DNA from: Candidatus Heimdallarchaeota archaeon LC_2
Lineage (GTDB): Archaea > Asgardarchaeota > Heimdallarchaeia > Heimdallarchaeales > Kariarchaeaceae
Length of the DNA: 64,000 bases
Assembly: GCA_001940725.1 (NCBI GenBank)
Contig: MDVR01000004.1
Coordinates: 14,348 to 78,347 of the forward strand
Reading direction: 5' to 3'
Position 1 is the stretch's first letter. Each line of letters opens with the position of its first letter. Made by a program: the position numbers and the translations under genes. Positions 54,501 through 61,800 of the stretch are shown piece by piece. The notes beneath the pieces are model-generated. The model worked only from the letters and a program-made list of their open reading frames with translations, was not told the origin of the DNA and did no database searches.

Positions 54501-55252
54501 TGACATTAGCAGAGATTTCTATACTTACTGGGAATTATGAAAAAGCGATTCGTCACACTAAACTAGCAAATGAGCATGCAAAGATAATTGGGGTTCCAGC
54601 ATATATGACCTATGTAAGATCCTGCCAATTACATATTGAATTGGAATTAGGAAATTTCAATAATGAAGTAGAAGAAGATTTCAATCAAATTTTAAGCTTA
54701 TTAGATCATCCTTGGGGTGCCTTTCTTGGAGGAAAGACTTGGACAATCTATGGCATGTTTTTGAATAATAAGGGCAAATATGAAGAGGCAATCAAATCTT
54801 TCGATAAAGTTAATACGGTTCCTAATACCTTAATGCATCTGTATGAACCCTATGCATTACTTGGGAAAATATGGGCATTAATTTCATTAGATAGGAGGAA
54901 AGAAGCCTTGGAGGTTACGATTATGGTTGAGAAAATAATAAAGGAAAAAGGCTTCAAGATCTTAAAACCCCAATTACTATATTTGAAAAGTATCCAAGCA
55001 TCAGGCGAACTAAAAACTAAGTTGATAGAAGAAGCTGAATCACTAGCAGAAAAAATTGGACTTAAGTCAATACTTTGGAAAATTCAAAGGGAATATTCAA
55101 ATATCCTAATAGAAGAAGGGGATTCAGAGAAGGCAGCATTAAAAGAAAAAAATGCGAATATAACTCTTGACTTCATTAAAATCAATATGAATGATCCTAA
55201 AGTCATAGATTCCTTTAACAAATATACTGTATTGATGACAAATCCAAATTAA
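51581..55252 (+). CDS. Zinc ribbon-class III nucleotide cyclase-STAND ATPase-TPR protein
   Basis: From ATG 51581 the protein is 1223 residues. Two ribbons (CHNCNTELPDDAMFCLKCG, CLNCKSELPAHAAFCLKCG) cover residues 3-45. A class III cyclase domain follows (about 92-270): metal-binding D102 in LFCDLEGST and D146 in LMGDAILAFFGAP, and N223/R227 in MGDAINLASRM, all needed for catalysis. The purine-selecting Lys position has Arg142, so ATP or GTP use is open. A STAND ATPase comes next, with P-loop AEVGIGKT (322-329) and Walker B IAIILDDLHWAD, then TPR-like helices over about residues 700-1150. It would make cAMP or cGMP in response to a protein or ligand bound by the TPRs. It is 150 bp upstream of a kinase with a cyclic-nucleotide domain. 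Confidence 0.92.
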   Translation: MECHNCNTELPDDAMFCLKCGYKQSKICLNCKSELPAHAAFCLKCGTKIDEAPKQEISKNSAESDTSLEHYIPKELLDRIKTAQKTGKTQNERRIVTMLFCDLEGSTAAAEGLDPEDWAEIMNGAFEYLIQPVYRYEGVLARLMGDAILAFFGAPLAHEDDPERAILTAIQIANGIKPYLEEVKEKWDIEINFRVGINTGLVVVGEMGSDNRVEYTAMGDAINLASRMESTASPGTIQITGNTFKLVDHLFEFENLGSMDVKGKSQPIQTYKVIRPKSRRQQIKGIKGFSSPLVSRENEFREIHEKIDRLIEGHGNIISITAEVGIGKTRLMSEVFNHLQEAHKISNLNTENTIIGSESSIFWFSGRSLSYQTNVAFAPFIDILTNVFDLADLMDDAVKYARIKSTIFRYAGSPDIAPFIASLFNIEPLGEDLDRVKYLDPPLLRVKIFSAILEFFQLLSKHKPIAIILDDLHWADASTIELLKSMLKLCQSEMICIIMLFRPNKEAISWEIHEHGQREYKHIYTNIELESLNYQDAEVLINNLLEIEGLGEAVINLIFEKSDGNPLFLEEVVGSLIDKELIKFENSGWLVSTDFSNLSIPDTLSGVLTAKLDGLDDDSKHISQISSVIGRDFRLDILEDIYEGTISVLDTLFKLQQREMVIEKSKKPLHIFSFKHALTHEIAYNSLLIKTRRELHHKIAMCFEKIEPNNVLEISRHYYEANDSQKALPYLVKAASQSAKAFSNQEAISLFNTAKEIRDENASIQLTNELYGGLGQTLMLIGEIDKAVETYDEMLDLAKKAKDYDCQVGALNQLGYLTALFKGDIHNSLTYLDESEELAKSFSIDFGLAENFMIRCNIDTATAKFDDATEHLSEAALIGERLEETNTQLYGMTHMANTYVYMANFEEASNQAVKTIALARKIGDKIYLSELLTFSLPFVLLLKGDLIEAGNVAAEGLSLADEIGTPANQMHGNMTLAEISILTGNYEKAIRHTKLANEHAKIIGVPAYMTYVRSCQLHIELELGNFNNEVEEDFNQILSLLDHPWGAFLGGKTWTIYGMFLNNKGKYEEAIKSFDKVNTVPNTLMHLYEPYALLGKIWALISLDRRKEALEVTIMVEKIIKEKGFKILKPQLLYLKSIQASGELKTKLIEEAESLAEKIGLKSILWKIQREYSNILIEEGDSEKAALKEKNANITLDFIKINMNDPKVIDSFNKYTVLMTNPN

Positions 55253-55402
55253 AAAATTTACAATTTAATTCCGAAAATTAATATATATTTGATAATAAGA
55301 TTGAAACAAAATCGATTGAAGTCAAATTTTATTTAACTTTAATGTCAAATTTAAATAAAAAATAGATATTTATTTAGAACGGAGTTACTATTGAGAAAAT
55401 AA

Positions 55403-57253
55403 TTGAGCTCTGAAAATATTCTCTCTTTTTTGCGTGATGTATCGTTATTTAAAGGATTGGCTGAAGAAGATTTAGTCAAATTGTGTAATATGGTTCATGA
55501 AGAACATTATAAAAAGGGAACGACTATTTTCAATGAAGGAGATGGTTCAGACACAGCTTATATAATCAAATCCGGTCAGTTGGAAATATTAAAAAGTTCC
55601 AAAGGATCTCCAATTTTGCTAGCAATAAGGGAAAAAGGCGATTTCATAGGTGAGGTTTCATTATTTCAAGAATCTCAACGTACAGCGACTGTTAAAGCAA
55701 GAACTGATGTAAGTGTTATTTGTGTTAAAAAAGAAGTAATGAATAATCTAATTAGTATTAGTCCATCAGCAGCGAAATCGATGTTTTACACGATTCTTGC
55801 AAGGTGGCATTCAACTGAAGCATTATTGAAACAAACAGACAAAATGGCTCAACTTGGAACACTAAGCGCAGGATTAGCTCATGAGTTAAATAATCCAATA
55901 TCCGCAATTGCAAATGCAAGTTCAAGCTTAGGGAAAATTATGGACCAATTCTTAGATTTACAATTTCAAATTGATAAACTTGATTTGGTCGTAAATAATT
56001 TAGATCTTTTTGTTGAACTAAAAGAGAGAGCTAAATTGAAAGCACATCAACCTCCCGAATTTACTTCTATTGAACGTAGTGATATAGAATATGAAATTGA
56101 AGAATTTTTGGAAGAAAAAAATATTGATAATTCTTGGCTTTTAGCTTCGTCATTAGCTAGTTTAGATTTTTCCATTGAGGAACTTGTAATTTTAACAGAT
56201 AAATTCTCAGTTGAAAATATTACAGTAATTTTCAATTGGGTTGATAAAGTATTCACTATATTTAGTCTTCAAGTGGATGTTGCCACTGCTGCTGAGCGCA
56301 GTTCTGCGATTGTTAATGCTTTAAAGGAATATTCATATTTGGATCAAGCTCCTCTCCAGTCAATTGATATTCACAAAGGTTTGAATAATACATTATTAAT
56401 TTTACAAAGCAAGTTAAAATCGGGTATAACTGTCATAAAATCATATAACGAAAACTTACCATTAATAAAAGCATATGGTGGTGATTTGAATCAGGTTTGG
56501 ACCAATTTGATTGATAATGCAATCGATGCTGTAGAGAATAAGAGAGGCTTAAATGAGGCTGAAATCACTATAAAAACTTCTCTTCATTTGGATTGGTTAT
56601 TAATAGAAATTGAGGATAATGGATCGGGAATACCTGCTGAAATAAAAGAGAAAATTTTCAATCCATTTTTTACGACAAAAGCCCCAGGAAAAGGTACAGG
56701 ATTAGGATTGGATATTTCATATCAAATAATTGTAGAAAAACATAAAGGTCACATAAAAGCCTACAGTAAAGAAGGTAGTACAAGTTTTAAGGTCTTTTTA
56801 CCTTTAAATATTGAAAATGTGCATGGAAGATCACCTATTGAGGATTTTATTATTCCTGATGATGAAGATTTACTTATTATACTTCAAGAAACAAAAAACA
56901 TCGCAGTTGTGAAGAGTTCTTCTCAGGTTGAAAACCCTGCAAATAATGTTCCAGCTTATTTAAAATCTCAAGGTTATCTTATAATTGGGATAAGTTCAGA
57001 TCACGATACATTTCTTGAAGAAAAAACTTACTCAACTTTAGAAGATATACCTATTCCAATAGATCTTGTTTTGATTTTTGAGCCATCATCTAAAGTAAAT
57101 GATATTGTAAAAGATGCCATAAAGAAACAAACATCGTCAATTTGGATGCAAGAAGGTATTATCAATGAAGATGCTGCAGAATTGGCCTTGGATAATGGTC
57201 TAAAAGTAGTTATGGATCACTGTATGAGGGCAACCCACAGAAGATTGATTTAA
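55403..57253 (+). CDS. Cyclic-nucleotide-binding histidine kinase with C-terminal CoA-binding domain
   Basis: The start is TTG 55403; there is no nearer ATG. Residues 1-125 are a cNMP-binding domain whose phosphate-binding cassette [19 protein letters not shown] keeps the Glu (E84) that contacts ribose and the Arg (R93) that holds the cyclic phosphate. This supports real cNMP binding. A histidine kinase follows: H160 in [15 protein letters not shown], a long helical insert, N box [12 protein letters not shown]1 [11 protein letters not shown] and G2 [15 protein letters not shown]. The end (about 495-616) matches the CoA-binding (YccU-like) family: [56 protein letters not shown] and [10 protein letters not shown]. 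Such a domain with a cNMP-HK chain is unusual. No receiver is attached. It is in an operon with the MBL gene. Confidence 0.9.
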   Translation: MSSENILSFLRDVSLFKGLAEEDLVKLCNMVHEEHYKKGTTIFNEGDGSDTAYIIKSGQLEILKSSKGSPILLAIREKGDFIGEVSLFQESQRTATVKARTDVSVICVKKEVMNNLISISPSAAKSMFYTILARWHSTEALLKQTDKMAQLGTLSAGLAHELNNPISAIANASSSLGKIMDQFLDLQFQIDKLDLVVNNLDLFVELKERAKLKAHQPPEFTSIERSDIEYEIEEFLEEKNIDNSWLLASSLASLDFSIEELVILTDKFSVENITVIFNWVDKVFTIFSLQVDVATAAERSSAIVNALKEYSYLDQAPLQSIDIHKGLNNTLLILQSKLKSGITVIKSYNENLPLIKAYGGDLNQVWTNLIDNAIDAVENKRGLNEAEITIKTSLHLDWLLIEIEDNGSGIPAEIKEKIFNPFFTTKAPGKGTGLGLDISYQIIVEKHKGHIKAYSKEGSTSFKVFLPLNIENVHGRSPIEDFIIPDDEDLLIILQETKNIAVVKSSSQVENPANNVPAYLKSQGYLIIGISSDHDTFLEEKTYSTLEDIPIPIDLVLIFEPSSKVNDIVKDAIKKQTSSIWMQEGIINEDAAELALDNGLKVVMDHCMRATHRRLI

Positions 57254-57271
57254 TTCGAGGTTATTAGGAAA

Positions 57272-58201
57272 GTGGATATCAAAATTAATATTTATGGTGT
57301 TCGAGGTTCTGCACCAATATCTCATGAAAATTATATGAAATTCGGGGGAAATACAGCATCACTTACAATTCGGACCTTGGAAAATTCTTTAATTTTCCTT
57401 GATGCGGGAACAGGATTAAAGCTTGCAGAGACTCAACTTGATGAGATTGCCGATAAAGTATTTCTTTTAATCAGTCACACTCATGCAGACCATATTGCCG
57501 GTTTTGGAATGTCAAAGTTGTCTAAATTAAATTTACAGAAAGGATATGAAAAGAAGAAATTGCAAATAATCGGTCCGAATGAAATTCGTAGATCATTATC
57601 AAAATATTATGATGGGGATATAATTTGGCCAGTAAAATTTGATCAATCAAATGAACAAATGAAAACTATGAATGGTATTGATTATGAAAATATCATTGAA
57701 TTTAGTGAAGATAATCAAGAAATACAGATTGACTCAAAAACCAAAATAACTCTCATGCAGGGTAATCATCCAGTCAAGCACGGAGTTGTTTTATTCAAAA
57801 TCGAAATGCAGGATTTAGGAAATATTGTAAAAATTGTATATGCCACTGATAATGAGTTTGACCACATATTCAATGGGGTTGTAAATCTAGAGAAAGATAA
57901 ATTCAAATCAAAATACATAAAATTTGTTCAAACAGCTGATATTTTAATTGCTGAGGCTCAATATCAAAAAGGGAATTATGATTCTATGAGAGGTTTTGGT
58001 CATTCTTATCCAGAACAAGTTATTGAGCTTGCAAACAAAGCGAACGTAAAACGATTAATTATAACCCATCATAATTTAATGCAAGATGACGAATTGGAAA
58101 TAATCTACCAAAATGCTATTGATTTTGCTAAAAAATTGAATTCGAATTTAATTGTTGAATTTGCAAAAGAAGGTACGCAGATTATCTTCGAGGAAAATTA
58201 A
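57272..58201 (+). CDS. Metallo-beta-lactamase-fold hydrolase, candidate cyclic-nucleotide phosphodiesterase
   Basis: The 309-residue protein starts with GTG 57272, 18 bp after the kinase stop. It has the MBL layout: GVRGSAPISH and FGGNTASLTIR at the N-terminus, LDAGTGLKL, the metal motif HTHADHIAGF (H69, H71, D73, H74), the fourth-metal His in MQGNHPVKHGV, YATDNEFD and the final His in IITHHNL. The GVRGS...GGNTS start is typical of the phosphodiesterase-like branch (PhnP, RNase Z-like, Lactamase_B_2). Adjacency to a cyclase and a cNMP-sensing kinase makes a cNMP hydrolase an attractive hypothesis, but other phosphodiesters or a CoA thioester are equally possible. Confidence 0.85.
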   Translation: MDIKINIYGVRGSAPISHENYMKFGGNTASLTIRTLENSLIFLDAGTGLKLAETQLDEIADKVFLLISHTHADHIAGFGMSKLSKLNLQKGYEKKKLQIIGPNEIRRSLSKYYDGDIIWPVKFDQSNEQMKTMNGIDYENIIEFSEDNQEIQIDSKTKITLMQGNHPVKHGVVLFKIEMQDLGNIVKIVYATDNEFDHIFNGVVNLEKDKFKSKYIKFVQTADILIAEAQYQKGNYDSMRGFGHSYPEQVIELANKANVKRLIITHHNLMQDDELEIIYQNAIDFAKKLNSNLIVEFAKEGTQIIFEEN

Positions 58202-58255
58202 TTGGAATAGAATAAAAGTGATATTACTTTAATTTAGGTATTAGTTTTTAGGTTA

Positions 58256-58468
58256 TTAACAATTAGGGCTATGAGCGATGCCACGAATAAAGTGACCGTA
58301 TCCAGGATTAGATTTTATTTTTTCATAAGCATGATCAGGAATTTTTTCAGAAGGGCACTTTTCATTAGGATCATCTTCATGAAATGCCTGTGTTGTATTC
58401 ACCATTGATGTCATCATCAAGGTCATTAATAACATAAAGGTTATCACTTTTATTTTATTGGATTTCAT
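58256..58468 (-). CDS. Small secreted protein (70 aa)
   Basis: A signal peptide (VITFMLLMTLMMTSMVNTTQA) is followed by a mature domain with CPSEKIPDHAYEKIKSNPG and GYGHFIRGIAHSPNC. Two Cys and several His, with a spacing related to the small secreted protein at 46212, suggest a disulfide-closed metal-binding fold. It converges on the MBL gene with 54 bp between stops. No function is known. Confidence 0.6.
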   Translation of the reverse strand: MKSNKIKVITFMLLMTLMMTSMVNTTQAFHEDDPNEKCPSEKIPDHAYEKIKSNPGYGHFIRGIAHSPNC

Positions 58469-58882
58469 TGTAACATATAATATTTGACAGCGTAATATTT
58501 AAACCTAAACGCGGAAATTAATTCTAGAACAATTATACCGTATATTCACAAACCATCAAATGACTATTAAATACATTCTTGCCGATTTAAGATATACTAA
58601 GATGAACAAAAATAAATTATTGCACTCAAAATTATTATACAATATTAATCATATTCGCTCAAAATCTCATTATATGGTAAAACCAAGTCAATTTGACCAT
58701 TATTATCCATGAAAAACCTGATCTTGTACATTATTTTGATTAACTGAGTTCTGATCTAGCAGATTTTAGTTCAGCGCTCTAGTCTTCTAGTGAATTATTC
58801 TCCGATTAGGTTTATATATTTTTGACATCTAAATTTATATGTGAAATCCACGTATTCATCATTAAGTAACCGCAGGTTACAG
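58469..58882. other. Intergenic region before the giant repeat gene
   Basis: About 410 bp of AT-rich DNA. It includes a 36-codon plus-strand frame (58602-58712) that is not convincing, and a TATA-like TTTATATATT at 58811-58820. That box would suit a leaderless GTG start at 58841, in frame with the downstream gene. Confidence 0.35.
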
Positions 58883-61800
58883 ATGAAAAAGTGGATAAAT
58901 CCCCAAACAAGGTCTGTAAGTAGGAATAATGTGATTTCACAACATATCACATTAATTAGGTTTTCTAAAAACAAATTCCGACTATTGTTATTAGGGGTGC
59001 TATTTTTTATTTTGATTTCACCAGCTTTCATTATTGGGAATTCAGGACTAAGTCAGACGCATAATAACAATGAGTCTACTTCGATACAAAATATTCAAGT
59101 TAACGATTTATCAATTGCAAGTAGGGCTGGTAATGATATATCCACTAATAATATTATTATTGAAAAAAGTTCTATATTGAGAGAGGAAGATCTTACCGGT
59201 CAAAAATTAATCAAACCTCCATTTTTACCAGTTGGCGATAATAATGAATTAGATTCAGAAAGTTCTCTAATAAATTACGGTGTTTCAGGTGGAACAATTA
59301 TACCTGCTGTATCTGAAACTGTTACAACACCAAATGGGTGTATAAATCCGACAGCTGATTTCTTAATTGTGGATCATGGCCAGGTTAAAAGTCATATTTT
59401 TACAAATAATTTTACCTATCAAACAATTTCGGAAGAAGATTTTGGGGCGATAACTGCAGAAGAGATAATGGAATATAGAATGTTGTTAATGGAACCTAAT
59501 TGGGTTAATTATACTGCACTTCGGAGTGGAATAGGAAGTGTCAAACAAGCATTGAATCAATCTTCCTGTTTAGTTGTGGCACTTAGAATTGGAAACGAAA
59601 ATCTAGGAGCGAAAGTTGATATTGATTTATTGGGTACAGATTATGATGATACGAATTGGCATGATGGGGAAAATTTCGTTGCCGCAGACCATCCATTTAT
59701 AACAGCAAGTCCATGGAGTGGTTTCGGCTTAATAGCAGCAGATTTTAACGCATGGAGTTATACAGATGTTGGTACATTTGCAAATACACCTAAATCTCAA
59801 CCGGGATATACAGAAATTCTTCAAAATAAAGATGTAGGAACTGATTATCCTACGATGTTTGAATATGATTATGGATTAGGGCATGTAATTGTTGATAGTT
59901 TATCATCATTAAATGGAGGATGGGGTCTAGGAAAAACGTTTGTTGCCAATAACTATATTCAATATATGAATTATACTTCTTATCAAAATCAAGTACCTAT
60001 CGTTGTAGAAAGTCCAGGTAATCTTACTTATAATGAGTTTACAATTGGGAATATACTTCAATGGGATGTTCATGATTCAAACCCCAAAAATTACTCAATT
60101 TATATCGATGGAACTATAGAGAAAGACAATTTGACTTGGATATCTGACAACCCAATTAGTTACATAAATGACTCACTTGGATTAGGTATTTACAATATTA
60201 CTTTAATTGTTGAGGATCTAAGTGGGCATCAAACTATTGATACATTATTTTTAACTGTTAGAGACGGTACAAAACCAATCTTTCAATCTAACCCTACAGA
60301 CTTAACCATTGCAACTGCCTCTTGGGATAATGAGTTAGAGTGGAATGTAACAGATGATGAAAATCCGGATGTCTACTTATTATACGAAGATAATGTTCTT
60401 GTTGATTTTGGACCATGGAGCAATAATCAACTAATTGTCTATAATATTGACCATCTCTCTACTGGGCCCCACAATGTCACCGTATTCGTATTAGATTTAG
60501 CCGAAAATGTAGCAATCAATACTGTTCTTATCACGGTTGAAGACGATTCGACTCCACCATCTTTTACATCAACTCCAGGGAACCTTATATATGAAGAGGG
60601 AGAAATTGGGAATACATTAAAATGGAGAGCGACAGACAACTTTCCATATTTTTATCAGCTTTTCATAAATGAGGTTGAATTCAACGTTGGTCTTTGGTTT
60701 GATGGTGTAGACTTATCCTTGGATGTCGACGGTCTCAATTTGGGAACTTATAATTTTACGGTAAGATTTTTTGATACATCTGGCTCAAGTGTTATTGACA
60801 CGTTATTTGTACTTGTTGAAGATTCTGTTAACCCTATCATTCAATCGGAACCAGGAGATTTAACATATGAACTTGAATCTAGTGGGAATATGTTAGGATG
60901 GACTGTAACCGATAATCACCCTGACACATATATCTTACAGATTAATGGATCTAATTACGATTTTGGCAGTTGGGAATCAGATGTATTTTTTGAAATAAAT
61001 ATTGATAATCTAAGTGTTGGGGATTATAATTTAACAATTATATTATTTGATAGCTCATCTAACTTGAGAACAAACACATTATTTGTTACTGTCGAGGATA
61101 CAACTAATCCAGTAAGTAATCAACCATCAAATCAAACATTGGAAATTGGATCTACATCTAATACAATCGATTGGACAATTTCTGATTTCGATCCGATGAA
61201 CTACATTGTATATCTAAATGGCTCGGAGTATTCATCAGGATTATGGTCTTCAGGTTTGGATGTTACCATCAATGTGGATGGTCTTGGTTTAGGAGTTCAT
61301 TCTTTTGTAATCCAAGCTTATGATGCCTCAGGAAATTTCATAACAGACACGGTACTTGTAACCGCTGTAGATTCATTTGATCCTTCAATCAACAAACCAA
61401 CAGATATAATATATGAATATGGTAGCACATTAAATCAAATTATATGGATAGGAACTGATGACGACGCAGATATATATAGCCTGACTCGAAATGGTAGCCT
61501 TCTGTCAGTTGCAGCTTGGAGTTCAGGAAATGCAATTTTAGTTGGAATTGATGGGTTATTACCTGGTGTATATAATTATACAATTACATTATTTGATGCT
61601 GCCAATAATCAGGCTTTTGATGTAGTAATAGTAACTGTTCAAGATACAGTAGCTCCTGATATAACTCAACCAAATGATATTCAGTATGAATTTGGTTCAA
61701 CAGAGAACAAAATATCATGGAATGGTTCTGATTTAAGCCCATTATCGTATAATATATTTGTGAATAGTAGTTTGACTCAATCTGGTGGATGGAGTACCAA

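Noticed and set aside
58602..58712. 36-codon plus-strand frame (MNKNKLLHSKLL...)
   Set aside because: Too short, no promoter spacing or Shine-Dalgarno, and composition follows the local AT richness.
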